Shown here piece by piece: positions 17,060-28,524 of a stretch of 64,000 bases of DNA (positions are counted from its first letter, which is position 1; every line of letters starts with the position of its first letter). The notes beneath the pieces are model-generated. The model saw only the letters and a program-made list of their open reading frames with translations, searched no databases and was not told the DNA's origin. The DNA is taken from positions 620,001-684,000 of the forward strand of contig NZ_CAJNBJ010000001.1 in NCBI RefSeq assembly GCF_905220995.1. Reading direction: 5' to 3'. The translations under genes and the position numbers were made by a program. Origin of the DNA: Nitrospira defluvii (lineage in GTDB: Bacteria > Nitrospirota > Nitrospiria > Nitrospirales > Nitrospiraceae).

Positions 17060-18223
17060 CTACCGGTTCAGGCTGTAACTGACCGGCAGATGCAACACGA
17101 CCATCGGCGCCGTCAACTCATGTTTCATATGAAGAGGACAGGCCCGCCGAACCGCCTCCATCGCCGCCTGATCCAAGGACTCATGACCGGAACTTTTCAC
17201 GACTTCCACGTCCTTGAGTTGACCATCGTTGCGGATGGAGACCTTGAGGACCACTTTGCCTTCCCATCCATTCAGCCGTGCCGTACTGGGGTAATGTCTC
17301 AACTCGATGATGCGGCGATGCAGTGATTCGGCCAACCACCCGTAATCGGCCTTGGCGGCAGACCTCGCGACGGCGGCCTGGGCCACGACCTGGTGTTCCC
17401 GCAATGTGGCCGGATCCGGCTCGGACACCGCCGCCGTCGGCGCGGTGGGTACCACCACGGCCTCGACCGGAGCGGGGGGCGCGGAGACGGGCTCACTGAC
17501 CGCAGCGGCTACCGGCGCGGCCGCAGGCGCGGAGGGTGCCGGGGCCGGAGGCGCCTCGACCGCCGGAGCGCTACGCACCACCGGTGCACTGGCCGTCACC
17601 ACGGGTTCCTGAACCGTTTCCACCACCGCCGGTGCACTGACGGCCGGCTGGGCCTGATAGGTCTGGGCCGTGGCAGGAGCTACTTCCATCACCTGCTGTT
17701 CAACCACCGATGCCACGTCCCGCTGCACTTCGGCCGGTGCCGCGGCCTGCACGACCGGCTCCGTCTTGTGAATCTGCTGCGGTTCGATGGGCTTCGCCTG
17801 CATCTGAACGATTTCCTGCTTCGGCTGCGTCTGCTCTTGTGGACGAACTGCTTCGACCACCGGCTGCACTTCCCGCTGAACGGCTTGCGGGAGCACTCTG
17901 GTTTCCACCTGCCGCTCCACCGGCTGAGGAGGAGGTGGCACCACCGCCCGAACCGGTTGCGCTCGTGGCTTCACCGGAGTGGGCGCAGTGGGCTGAACTT
18001 GGGGAACGGGAGCCGGGGCCGGTTCCTCTTGACGCACCACTTCACGCGCCGGCTCGACGAGGGCGACATCCCACTTGAACGGTTCTTTTTCCACCATCAC
18101 GGACATCTTCGGCAACAGGCCAAAGGCCACCAGTGCCAGACAGGCATGCAACGCCAACGAGGCCCCCCACCCGGTCACCGCCTGTTTCGAATCTCCCGAT
18201 TGCGCCACGAACAGGTTCTCCAT
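17060..18223 (-). CDS. tonB: Energy transducer TonB with long Pro/Ala/Val/Gln linker
   Basis: 387 residues from the ATG at 18223 (AAAGGGG upstream). The single N-terminal transmembrane segment (SLALHACLALVAFGLLP) is followed by a very long low-complexity periplasmic linker (about residues 55-285) rich in Pro, Ala, Val, Gln and Glu. A C-terminal TonB domain closes the protein (RRIIELRHYPSTARLNGWEG, VSIRNDGQLKDVEVVKSSGH, LDQAAMEAVRRACP). It spans the periplasm and passes proton-motive energy to the TonB box of outer-membrane receptors, here presumably the three in this cluster. The linker is longer than in typical TonB of about 240 residues. No exbB or exbD is in the window, so these must be encoded elsewhere. 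Confidence 0.9.
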   Translation of the reverse strand: MENLFVAQSGDSKQAVTGWGASLALHACLALVAFGLLPKMSVMVEKEPFKWDVALVEPAREVVRQEEPAPAPVPQVQPTAPTPVKPRAQPVRAVVPPPPQPVERQVETRVLPQAVQREVQPVVEAVRPQEQTQPKQEIVQMQAKPIEPQQIHKTEPVVQAAAPAEVQRDVASVVEQQVMEVAPATAQTYQAQPAVSAPAVVETVQEPVVTASAPVVRSAPAVEAPPAPAPSAPAAAPVAAAVSEPVSAPPAPVEAVVVPTAPTAAVSEPDPATLREHQVVAQAAVARSAAKADYGWLAESLHRRIIELRHYPSTARLNGWEGKVVLKVSIRNDGQLKDVEVVKSSGHESLDQAAMEAVRRACPLHMKHELTAPMVVLHLPVSYSLNR

Positions 18224-18258
18224 GGGAATAGCCCCTTTCGACACGATACGCCCCGTCT

Positions 18259-18720
18259 CTACTTGAAGACGACTTTCGAGACCGACCCGATCGGTACTTC
18301 AACCTGACCGAAATCGGATTCGCCCTTGAAACTGCCGCTGACGGCCGGCGTGAATTCTCCGTTCTTGCCGTTGGTCAAGGTCACGGTCATGGCCGGGGCA
18401 CTCTTGTCGGCACCGGGCTTGACCTCGATCTGCTTGATCTGGTCGAATTTGATATTGACCGTCGCCGTGCCACGCTTAGCCGGCAGATGCCGCAACTCAT
18501 GCGGGACAAAAGAGGTTTCACTCATCTTCTCTTCCCAATAAAAAATGCCGTTCTTCAACTCGGTCTCGACCCCCTGCTGGTCGGTCACCGCCATCGTGAA
18601 CGTCTTTTCAGCTTTCGCGTCCGCCGCAAAGCCGCTGGGCGCCGAAATCAAGACCACCAACCCCGCGAGCCCGTATACCGCCATCCGCACCATCCACTGA
18701 TTGATCAGGTTCTTCATCAT
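18259..18720 (-). CDS. Secreted protein of unknown function
   Basis: 153 residues with a signal peptide (MAVYGLAGLVVLISAPSGFA, cleavage near FAA-DAK). A GAGGGAG stretch precedes the ATG pair at 18720. The mature part, about 120 residues, has no motif I recognise. It looks all-beta: alternating charged strands with MAVTDQQGVETELKNGIFYW, VNIKFDQIKQIEVKPG and EVPIGSVSKVVFK. It starts the likely run of genes into tonB (36-base gap), so an accessory role in the TonB-dependent system is plausible but unproven. Confidence 0.7.
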   Translation of the reverse strand: MMKNLINQWMVRMAVYGLAGLVVLISAPSGFAADAKAEKTFTMAVTDQQGVETELKNGIFYWEEKMSETSFVPHELRHLPAKRGTATVNIKFDQIKQIEVKPGADKSAPAMTVTLTNGKNGEFTPAVSGSFKGESDFGQVEVPIGSVSKVVFK

Positions 18721-18954
18721 TCCTTCACTCCCTCGAACAAGACATGGCCCGACATCATCCCCCTACCTGACACCGGCATCAGAAACTGACACCCCGCGTC
18801 CCGTGAACAGGAAACACCCTGCCCGGAACATCACTCCCCTGGCCAAACGACACGGTGAAAAAGGACTGCACCCACAGCATGCGAGACACCTCGCCTGACT
18901 GTTCACTACGGCTCTGCCACGCGGAGCCGGAATTCGGTACAACGGGAACGAAGA

Positions 18955-19260
18955 TCAGGCAAAGACAGGTGGTGCGCGAGAATGACTGAAGGAACGAGGT
19001 TGGGAAGAGAGTAATCGATTGGAACGACACCCGACATCACCGGATAAGGAAAACAGATGAGCCGCGTGAAGGGGGGTCGCAACGTGAACCCCAGCGGTGG
19101 CGCACATCCAAGCGCAGATGCCTGATCCATGCATGGCGGCATCGTGGTGGGCCGCATGCTGGAGTTCGTGTGCGACGGCGCTGCCGGTTGTCACCGCCAA
19201 TAACGCGATGACGGCGAAGGCGACAATCCAGACGATGCCTTTGAAGTGGGAACTTCGCAT
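18955..19260 (-). CDS. Small His-rich membrane/secreted protein, C-x3-C family
   Basis: 101 residues from the ATG at 19260. An upstream in-frame start would add 46 residues with no signal-like character, so it is not used. The hydrophobic segment IVWIVAFAVIALLAVTTGSA is followed by HELQHAAHHDAAMHGSG, then CAWMC, a second His pair (HAAHLF) and a C-terminal SRAPPVFA. It is the clearest match to the 12764-13087 and 16144-16455 proteins. No strong Shine-Dalgarno is seen. It stands about 230 bases upstream of the next gene, so it may be transcribed alone. Confidence 0.75.
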   Translation of the reverse strand: MRSSHFKGIVWIVAFAVIALLAVTTGSAVAHELQHAAHHDAAMHGSGICAWMCATAGVHVATPLHAAHLFSLSGDVGCRSNRLLSSQPRSFSHSRAPPVFA

Positions 19261-19357
19261 ATAACAAAGACCAAAACCTGGCTGGCATGCTAACAAACTC
19301 GTCGAGGAAGCGTCAACGCAACTTTTGGCCTCCGGAGGGCCATTCGGCCGGGGCCTG

Positions 19358-20440
19358 TTACATTCCACCCAGACCGATGATGCGTTCCACACGTTCATCT
19401 CGCCCGCCGAGATCTCGATAGCGACGGTACTGGGCCAATGCCCGCCCCATGTCCTTGCGATGGAGCTCGTAAAAGACCCCGAGATTATAATGGGCCTCGG
19501 CTGAGTTCGGCTTCAGCGCCACGGCCCGTTCATACTCCCGCTCGGCTTCTTCCAAGCGATTCAAGCTCGTGTAGACCATTCCGAGATTCAGGTGGGCTTC
19601 GGCATATTCCGGGCGATACCGGATGACCTCTAAAAACTCTCGCTCGGCATCCGCGAGTAGCCCTTGGCTTCGGTAGACGAAGGCCAGGTTGTAATGGGCA
19701 TCGACCAAATCGGCCTTGACCGCAATGGCTTCTTTCAGCGCGGCGGCCGCGGCATGCAGGTCGTTCCCCCGTTCCGCCAGGCGCCCGAGCATATACCAGG
19801 CGTCGGCATGCCTGGGATTCGCCTGCGTCAGACGGGACAGATAGTCGCGCGCCTGTTTGAGATCGCCCTGACTCTCGTACAAACTGGCCAAATGGTACAT
19901 GGCCTCGGCGTGGTCCGGTCGTACCCGGAGGAGCGCCTGATACATCTTCACGGCATTGGGGCGATCGTGCCGCTCCTCATAGAGTCGAGCCAGATCCAGG
20001 TGGGCCTCTTCGTTTCCCGGCGCAATATCCAGTACCTGGCGCAGCACCTGCTCCGCCTCCTCGCCTCGCCCTTGCGCGAGATATACGTCGGCCAGATCGT
20101 TCAAAATCTCGGCCGAGGGAGGGCCATATTTCAACGACTGCTTGTAGGCCTGAATGGCTTCGTCAGGGTTGCGCTTGCTCTGAAAATAGACCAGCCCCAG
20201 GACATGGTGGGCCTCGGCCAGTCGGGGGTTCTGCGCCAGGGCTTTTTTCAGCGCCTCGATCGCGCCGTCCGCATTGCCCTCCCGAAAGAGTGCCACGCCT
20301 CGCTCGTAGCTGCGGCGAGCTGCATCCGGCGAGGGAGATGAGGCCGACCATGCTTCAGGGGAAGAGGGCGTGAGCGCGAGCAGGCAACCGAGCAGCAGGC
20401 TCGTGAGGAAATGACGCGAACAGCTGGGCCCTTGCCGCAT
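19358..20440 (-). CDS. Tetratricopeptide-repeat (TPR) secreted protein
   Basis: 360 residues from the ATG at 20440. A longer frame to 21037 is rejected because it would overlap secA on the other strand and because the signal peptide (RHFLTSLLLGCLLALTPSS) starts here. From about residue 45 to the end the protein is a tandem of roughly nine 34-residue TPR units (for example AHHVLGLVYFQSKRNPDEAI, AHLDLARLYEERHDRPNAVK, AHLNLGMVYTSLNRLEEAER). TPR proteins are protein-interaction scaffolds. A periplasmic or lipid-anchored scaffold is likely: a Cys lies in the hydrophobic stretch, but the lipobox is poor. It is divergent from secA across a 259-base intergenic region. Confidence 0.88.
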   Translation of the reverse strand: MRQGPSCSRHFLTSLLLGCLLALTPSSPEAWSASSPSPDAARRSYERGVALFREGNADGAIEALKKALAQNPRLAEAHHVLGLVYFQSKRNPDEAIQAYKQSLKYGPPSAEILNDLADVYLAQGRGEEAEQVLRQVLDIAPGNEEAHLDLARLYEERHDRPNAVKMYQALLRVRPDHAEAMYHLASLYESQGDLKQARDYLSRLTQANPRHADAWYMLGRLAERGNDLHAAAAALKEAIAVKADLVDAHYNLAFVYRSQGLLADAEREFLEVIRYRPEYAEAHLNLGMVYTSLNRLEEAEREYERAVALKPNSAEAHYNLGVFYELHRKDMGRALAQYRRYRDLGGRDERVERIIGLGGM

Positions 20441-20699
20441 CACGATCCGCAGTGGAATCCGTGGGTGACTTCGGCGAGAGAGTCGACGAAGTGGTGCGCC
20501 CACTATAGAGAGCAGCGCAGTCGAAAGCAACGACGTCACCGCGCCGTCTTCCTCACGTTCGATGAGGAGAGGGTTGAGACCCTTGACGCTGTTTCGGTAG
20601 GATTCCCTGTTCGATTCCTGTATACTCCGCCGCCGAGCCCATGCGGCACGAGGAGAGCCTCGTCCGTAGGCCGGCTCGCGAGAACAAAGGTACGCCTGC
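20441..20699. promoter_or_regulatory. Divergent promoter region of TPR gene and secA
   Basis: A 259-base gap between divergent genes. A good -10-like TATACT lies at 20621-20626, about 75 bases before the secA ATG; no convincing -35 is at standard distance. An AAAGG lies about 10 bases before the secA ATG. I see no clear operator or hairpin. Confidence 0.4.
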
Positions 20700-23405
<2,706 letters not shown>

Positions 23406-23679
23406 GAGATGAGGCCAAACGGCCCCCATCGCTGAACGCTACCCCGCAACCGTCTGCAGCCTCGATCCTTTCATCTGCACCACCCGTGTCGCTGGAAACA
23501 TGGCTCCAGCGACACTTCGGACAGTGCTCGCGGTCTGCATCGCAAAACGTCGCACTTTCGCTCTGCCGGTTTTCGAACTTCCGCCACTCGCGCCACCAGG
23601 CCAGCTCGCCCCGTCTTGATACGAGTGAACTAGTCGCCCCCTGCTCTAGTCCGTGACTTGATTGTGAAGCGGCCACCCC

Positions 23680-24060
23680 TTAGGTCATCTTGCGGTATGC
23701 GAACGCGCATCCCTCGGCATCGACAAAGCTCAGCCGGTCCTGTTGCCAGGACACGTCATAGGTGATGAGCGCGTCATTGGCCGTTGAGAGTCGAATGTGG
23801 TGGGGATCAACTAGCTCGAACGTGCCTGCGTCCCACAGAGTAAACGTGCCCGGCGGATCGGAGCGGCCGACGTACAGGCCGCCTTCCTGAAACTGCAGCA
23901 TGTCGGGGTAACGATGCGCGCAAAGAGGATGCGGCAGCTTTTCCCACCGACCGAGCAACACGTGGGGAGCCAATGATTCTGGCATACGGTCCTCCATAGG
24001 CATCCCCGGCGCGACCGAGAAGACCACGCCGGGGACACACATCCATACGATGGCCGCCAT
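23680..24060 (-). CDS. Hypothetical secreted protein, lipocalin/META-like size
   Basis: 126 residues from the ATG at 24060. A GTG at 24123 would give 147 residues with a more basic N-region but would overlap the upstream gene by 41 bases. The N-terminus is hydrophobic (MAAIVWMCVPGVVFSVAPG). The rest reads like a small beta-barrel or quality-control domain (LLGRWEKLPHPLCAHRYPDM, FTLWDAGTFELVDPHHIRLS, YDVSWQQDRLSFVDAEGC). The pattern of a value-comparison domain (G-R-W-E ... Y ... F ... F-x-L-x-D) resembles extracytoplasmic lipocalin-like proteins, but I do not recognise a named family. Two or three Cys could form a disulfide. It lies just downstream of the metzincin gene and converges with secA. 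Confidence 0.6.
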   Translation of the reverse strand: MAAIVWMCVPGVVFSVAPGMPMEDRMPESLAPHVLLGRWEKLPHPLCAHRYPDMLQFQEGGLYVGRSDPPGTFTLWDAGTFELVDPHHIRLSTANDALITYDVSWQQDRLSFVDAEGCAFAYRKMT

Positions 24061-24082
24061 CCAGGCGGTCGGTAGGGGCACG

Positions 24083-26245
24083 TTACTGGATCGACTCCAC
24101 CACCGCTTTGACTTCCTCGTCACCTTTCAGCCCCGCCGCCTTGTGCTTGAGCTTCTTGGCGATCACCTTTTTCGCGGCGCCGTCGCCGGCCTCGTGCTTC
24201 GCCAATTCGGCCGCTCGGCGAATTTCCGCCGGGCTCATGACGACGGCCTCGTCCAGCAAATCCGCCACGGCCTTCAAGTTCGCCTTGCGCGTGCCGAAGC
24301 GCTCGCCGAGACGCTTGGCTTCGATATAGGCATAATGCGGCCGGAGCACCGGGTTCTTCAAGGCCGTGTGAATTGCCTCGATCCCGTCGACCAAGTGGTC
24401 GCCCCCAACAACGAGAGTCAGGAGCGTGTCGGGTGTGGAAAGCACTTTCAGTGCCGCCTGCGCGTGCGCATCGTCGCTAGCCGACGACACCATCACGTCG
24501 GCCGAGCCAGTCGTGACGACCTCGACCCCGCCTTGGTCCCAATGGACCTCCACCTGCACGCGATAGGCTCCCGGCATCGGAAACAGCGCGCCTTGGGAGC
24601 CTCGCAGGAGCGTCATCGAATTCCGAACACCCTGTCGGGGCTTGAGGCGGACCATCGGATGGTCTTCCACGCAGAGAATGATCGGCGAAAACGTACGCAC
24701 CGTCCCCGCCGGGTCGGTCACGTGACCTCGGACGAATCCACTCTTCATGGAGAGGGTGGCCGGAGCGGGCACCGGCTCGTCGGTCGTGTTCGTCAATTCG
24801 AGGTTGAGCCGGATCGGGGCGCCGAGCGGCGCGGAAGCATGCACCGGCGTGACCGTCAGCAAGAGGCCCTCCGCGGACAATTCCATATCAGTCGGGCTGA
24901 TCGGTGTCGTGGCATAGGAGGTGCCGAACGGCGTCCCACCCGGACGGACATAAATATCCGGGATGTGCCGCAACCTTTTGGCGTCGTCCGCATGATATGA
25001 CCATTGCACGTTGTTTGGAAACACAGCGCTCCCCGGAGACAAGGAGTTGTTGGCAATGACGTCGGTCGTGTTCATAAAGCCATTGTCACCCGTGTTGTGG
25101 TACAGACCCATGGCGTGGCCCGTTTCGTGGACCGCCGTTCGAAAATACGGGGAGGTCGCCGTACCGAAGCGCACCCCCTTGACCAAACCCCATTCCGCAC
25201 TGGTAGGAACCGTCCAGTGCGAAGCGATGGCGCAACCCTCCCGAGGGACGTTGTTGGAATCACCGCCATATGCGTCGTACATGATGCCGCGGGAGGTGGA
25301 ATCCAACCGCCGCACACACAGGATATGATAGCGCCATTCGGCGTCCAGGTTGGAGGCATCCCGCCTGGCCAGCATGGCCGCATGGCATTCCGCATCCGAC
25401 CAGGACTCGCCGCTCGGCTCGACCAGGTTGCTGTCACTCTGGTCGACGGTGATGTCCCACCCGATGCCGTCACCGATCGCCTTCCAATCCACGCCCGCAC
25501 CGTTGTGCAGCGGCGATTCGGACTGGCTTACCCGGTCGATCTCAACCGTCGCCTTCCGCAGGTAGGCCGAAATCCACCCCATGGTCAGCCGACCGACGAC
25601 CGTGCCGCTGCTGTTCTTGACGTCGCCTGCCAGGTAATCGCTGCTCGAAGGGTAGCCGGCCGGGGCCGCCTGCCACGACATCAACGCGGTGAAGGTGCCC
25701 TCGTTCGTCCAGGTACCGCCCGTACTCCACGCTCCGGCGCTCTTCGTGAAACGCCACATCTCAAAGCCGAGCGTGAAGCTGGTCCCGATCGTAAAATATT
25801 CGAGAATCTGAGTAACCCGGAGGTAGTACCGATACCGACCTCGGGACAAAATAGGAATCCCGGCGCTCGGGCTGGGGCCTGGGAGAAGTAAAGGGGAAGA
25901 GGGAATCGGCGGGAACCCCGGTTTCCACGGCAACCAAATGAGCGGGCGTTGGTACAGGTCGCCGCTCGCTGTTCGGCCGCTGCCATGGCACTCCACGCGC
26001 AACGTGCCGTCATAGGTCACCAAGGGACTCCCCGACGGCTTGTAATTGAGCAGATAGCAGCCGCAACGCACACTCCGAAACTTCAATGGCGGCCAAGGGA
26101 AAGGAACTGGGAACGGTTGCAGCGGCTCGAGGCCCGGTTGAGGAATAGGCTGTGGTTGCGGGATGGGTACTTCCGGAAGCGGCTGAGGGAGCGGGGGGAA
26201 CGGGCCTACGGGGTTGGGAATGAGATCGGCGCGCGGTGCGTTCAT
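24083..26245 (-). CDS. Metzincin-type zinc metalloprotease with proline-rich N-terminus
   Basis: 720 residues from the ATG at 26245, with AAGGAGGG at ideal spacing; 31 upstream in-frame residues are therefore excluded. The first 55 residues are extremely Pro-rich (repeated P-Q-P and P-x-P), and no signal peptide is visible. The zinc site HETGHAMGLYH (residues 373-383) is the full HExxHxxGxxH metzincin signature, with a Met nearby (NGFMNTTD). The C-terminal 200 residues include an Ig-like beta region (LNLELTNTTDEPVPAPATLS) and a helical tail rich in Lys and Ala. The substrate is unknown. An export route is unclear: the N-terminus may be an unconventional signal, or the protein may act on self or captured proteins. 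Downstream lies the small secreted protein at 23680. Confidence 0.78.
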   Translation of the reverse strand: MNAPRADLIPNPVGPFPPLPQPLPEVPIPQPQPIPQPGLEPLQPFPVPFPWPPLKFRSVRCGCYLLNYKPSGSPLVTYDGTLRVECHGSGRTASGDLYQRPLIWLPWKPGFPPIPSSPLLLPGPSPSAGIPILSRGRYRYYLRVTQILEYFTIGTSFTLGFEMWRFTKSAGAWSTGGTWTNEGTFTALMSWQAAPAGYPSSSDYLAGDVKNSSGTVVGRLTMGWISAYLRKATVEIDRVSQSESPLHNGAGVDWKAIGDGIGWDITVDQSDSNLVEPSGESWSDAECHAAMLARRDASNLDAEWRYHILCVRRLDSTSRGIMYDAYGGDSNNVPREGCAIASHWTVPTSAEWGLVKGVRFGTATSPYFRTAVHETGHAMGLYHNTGDNGFMNTTDVIANNSLSPGSAVFPNNVQWSYHADDAKRLRHIPDIYVRPGGTPFGTSYATTPISPTDMELSAEGLLLTVTPVHASAPLGAPIRLNLELTNTTDEPVPAPATLSMKSGFVRGHVTDPAGTVRTFSPIILCVEDHPMVRLKPRQGVRNSMTLLRGSQGALFPMPGAYRVQVEVHWDQGGVEVVTTGSADVMVSSASDDAHAQAALKVLSTPDTLLTLVVGGDHLVDGIEAIHTALKNPVLRPHYAYIEAKRLGERFGTRKANLKAVADLLDEAVVMSPAEIRRAAELAKHEAGDGAAKKVIAKKLKHKAAGLKGDEEVKAVVESIQ

Positions 26246-26876
26246 GGGAACCCTCCTTGGTTTGTGAGTCATGAGGTCACTCGCCCGCGTAAGGCCGTGT
26301 GCGACTACAGGGAATGTCCTCGGCACGGTGTCGGGCAATGGAGCAACCGGTGTTCACGCACGCAAGACGAAAAAAGCAAACGACATGCCGATAGAAATGG
26401 CACCACGCACTGATCGTGATTTCACGAACATGCGAATGGACGTGTTTGACCCTGTGCTCGGGATTCGCGCGGCGCGACGTATCTCATCGTCTGGCAGGTT
26501 GTATCGGAACCGATACGAAGGGCGAGGACCGCACAACTGCGTATGAGCCTGCCGCGCGGCGAGGGCTTCTTCGTTCGAGTGTCCCACAGAACCAGCTGGC
26601 TTCAGCCAATCTTCTTAGGTTCCCTGTGGGTGCGCACGTAGCGAACGGAGGCGGCCTTGTACCTCGTCACTCCTGTGAAGCGACCTGCGAGATGGTCTCT
26701 ACTGCGCGCATCGACCGAGCACAATCCGATCGCGCGCGGTCTGCGAGCACCGAGACTGGGCTCGCCGCCGCGCCTGCCGGGTCTTTTCACCTTGACTTGC
26801 CGCAGAGCCAACGGCTAATCTAACCCACTCTTTTCCCTAGAGAATCCGGTAGAAGACCTGTGTTCTGCGATGGCGC
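26246..26876. other. Long intergenic region between metzincin gene and midA-nuo operon
   Basis: 631 bases between divergent genes, the longest non-coding stretch in the window. Short frames exist on both strands, but none has a recognisable domain or a good ribosome-binding site. An inverted repeat GTATCGG-AA-CCGATAC lies at 26501-26516 and could be an operator. It should hold the promoter of the 13-gene nuo operon, but I cannot point to convincing -35/-10 boxes. Confidence 0.45.
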
Positions 26877-28160
26877 GTGAAACAGGAATCGACTACCGAC
26901 AAGGGTGGTGTCACTTTGAGCACTGGACATCCTCAACTCCTGGCGAATATCAAAGCTGAAATTGCTGCGACAGGTCCGATTCCGTTCGTGCGTTTCATGG
27001 AGTTGGCCCTCTATCATCCGCAATACGGTTATTACGTGCGACCCGTTGATCACCCGACTCAGGAACGTATCGGATGGTCGGGTGATTTCTATACGAGTTC
27101 CGATGTGCATCCCATTCTGGGGCAGGCCCTGGCCAAACAGGCCCAGCAACTTGATGCCTGCCTTGGCCATCCGGATGCCTTTACCGTGGTGGAGATGGGA
27201 GCGGGCAAGGGCTTACTAGCGCGCGATTTTCTCGCCGCCTGCCGGAACGCTCCCGCCCATTTTGGTAAGCGCCTTCGGTACATCCTCATCGAGCGCAGCG
27301 CGTCGATGCGTACACTCCAGCAACAAGCTTTAGCGCCGTGGCTCGACCAGACAGGTTGCGTCACATGGCTGGATCGGCTAGAGGATCTGCCGTCGGACAG
27401 TGTCACCGGCCTCTTCTTCTCCAACGAACTAGTCGACGCGTTTCCTGTGCATCGCCTCGCGGTGATCGACGGTCGCCCGCAGGAAGTGTTCGTCGATATT
27501 CGCGACGACCGCTTCACAGAGGTGTACCGCCCGCTTTCCGAAGCCCTCGCGGCCTATTTGCGGGAAGGCGCCATCAGCCTCCCAGATGGATACCGGACGG
27601 AGATCAATCTCGGCGCAGTCCAGTGGATGCAACAGGTGGCGCAGGTGATGCGCCGCGGCGCGGTCCTGACGATCGACTATGGTCACACCGCCGAAGACCT
27701 CTATGGACCGGAGCGCAAAAACGGCACGTTCCTCTGCTATTACAGCCAGATGACCTCGGAAGACGCGTACGACCGGGTCGGCGAGCAGGACATGACCGCG
27801 CATGTAGACTTCACCGCCCTTGCGAGAGCAGGACAGCAGGCCGGGTTGGACGTGACTGGATTCACGAATCAAATGAGTTTCCTGATCGGCCTGGGCGCCG
27901 AGCAGTTCCTGGAATCCCTGGAGCCGGAATCCCCGGAGTTTTACGCGGCCATTCATCTGCTGCGGCCGGACGGCATGGGTCGGACCTTCAAGGTCCTGGT
28001 GCAACACAAGGGGATGGCCACACCGGAGTTGGACGGATTGAAGTTCAAGCCGTTCTTCGGATCGATTTTGAATACGAACGGGGACTCACCAGTCAATCGT
28101 CAGACGTCAGCCGGCGCTTCACGAACGATGCTTCACGATTCACAGGTCTGTCATGGGTAG
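26877..28160 (+). CDS. MidA/NDUFAF7-family SAM-dependent protein methyltransferase
   Basis: 427 residues from a GTG at 26877; a TTG at 26916, nearer the conserved start, is also possible. The sequence fits the DUF185/MidA family (PF02636): FVRFMELALYHPQYGYYVR, a glycine-rich SAM loop (VVEMGAGKGLLARDFL), and the acidic FFSNELVDAFPVHR motif. The mitochondrial homologue NDUFAF7 methylates an Arg in the NuoD-type subunit of complex I and is needed for its assembly. Here the gene lies directly in front of nuoA and overlaps it by 8 bases (ATGGGTAG), so it is very probably a complex I assembly factor in this operon. The C-terminal 25 or so residues are encoded by repetitive intergenic-type sequence (TTCACGA repeats), so they may not be functional. 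Confidence 0.88.
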   Translation: MKQESTTDKGGVTLSTGHPQLLANIKAEIAATGPIPFVRFMELALYHPQYGYYVRPVDHPTQERIGWSGDFYTSSDVHPILGQALAKQAQQLDACLGHPDAFTVVEMGAGKGLLARDFLAACRNAPAHFGKRLRYILIERSASMRTLQQQALAPWLDQTGCVTWLDRLEDLPSDSVTGLFFSNELVDAFPVHRLAVIDGRPQEVFVDIRDDRFTEVYRPLSEALAAYLREGAISLPDGYRTEINLGAVQWMQQVAQVMRRGAVLTIDYGHTAEDLYGPERKNGTFLCYYSQMTSEDAYDRVGEQDMTAHVDFTALARAGQQAGLDVTGFTNQMSFLIGLGAEQFLESLEPESPEFYAAIHLLRPDGMGRTFKVLVQHKGMATPELDGLKFKPFFGSILNTNGDSPVNRQTSAGASRTMLHDSQVCHG

Positions 28161-28524
28161 CGAAGCGGCTCCGCTGAATTACATCCCGATCCTGATTTTT
28201 ATCGTGATCGCGTTTGCATTCGGCGCCGTGCAGATTCTGTTGGGGCGGATCGTCAGGCCCAGCCGCCCCTATCGCGCCAAACTGGCGCCGTATGAAAGCG
28301 GCAGCCCGTTGTTTTCAGACGCCAAGGTGCAGTTCCCGATCCGGTACTACATCATCGCCATGTTGTTTGTGATCTTCGACATCGAAATCGTCTTCATGTT
28401 TCCATGGGCGGTCGCGTTCAAGAAACTCGGCCTGGTGGGATTGGCCGAAATGGTGGTGTTCATCGCCATCCTGATTGTCGGGTTCTGGTACGCATGGAAA
28501 AAAGGAGCGTTGGAATGGGATTGA
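28153..28524 (+). CDS. nuoA: NADH-quinone oxidoreductase subunit A
   Basis: 123 residues, three transmembrane helices (about residues 8-28, 65-85 and 92-112), usual length for NuoA. Typical segments are KLAPYESGSPLFSDAKVQFP and YYIIAMLFVIFDIEIVFMFP. NuoA is a membrane-arm subunit next to the quinone tunnel, and its conserved loop contacts NuoH and NuoD. The start overlaps the end of the methyltransferase gene upstream. The last codons, including the stop, form the left arm of a long inverted repeat with the spacer before nuoB. Confidence 0.97.
   Translation: MGSEAAPLNYIPILIFIVIAFAFGAVQILLGRIVRPSRPYRAKLAPYESGSPLFSDAKVQFPIRYYIIAMLFVIFDIEIVFMFPWAVAFKKLGLVGLAEMVVFIAILIVGFWYAWKKGALEWD

Noticed and set aside
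17060-18223. Long open frames opposite and beside the tonB linker
   Set aside because: They are by-products of the Pro/Ala/Val/Gln codon pattern in the linker; no domain in any of them.
20604-20620. GTTCGATTCC resembling a tRNA T-loop
   Set aside because: Flanking bases do not pair into a T-stem and no anticodon or acceptor arm is found.
26416-26823. 135-codon plus-strand frame in the gap before midA
   Set aside because: Composition is not protein-like, no ribosome-binding site, no domain; a minus-strand frame at 26602-26811 is equally unsupported.
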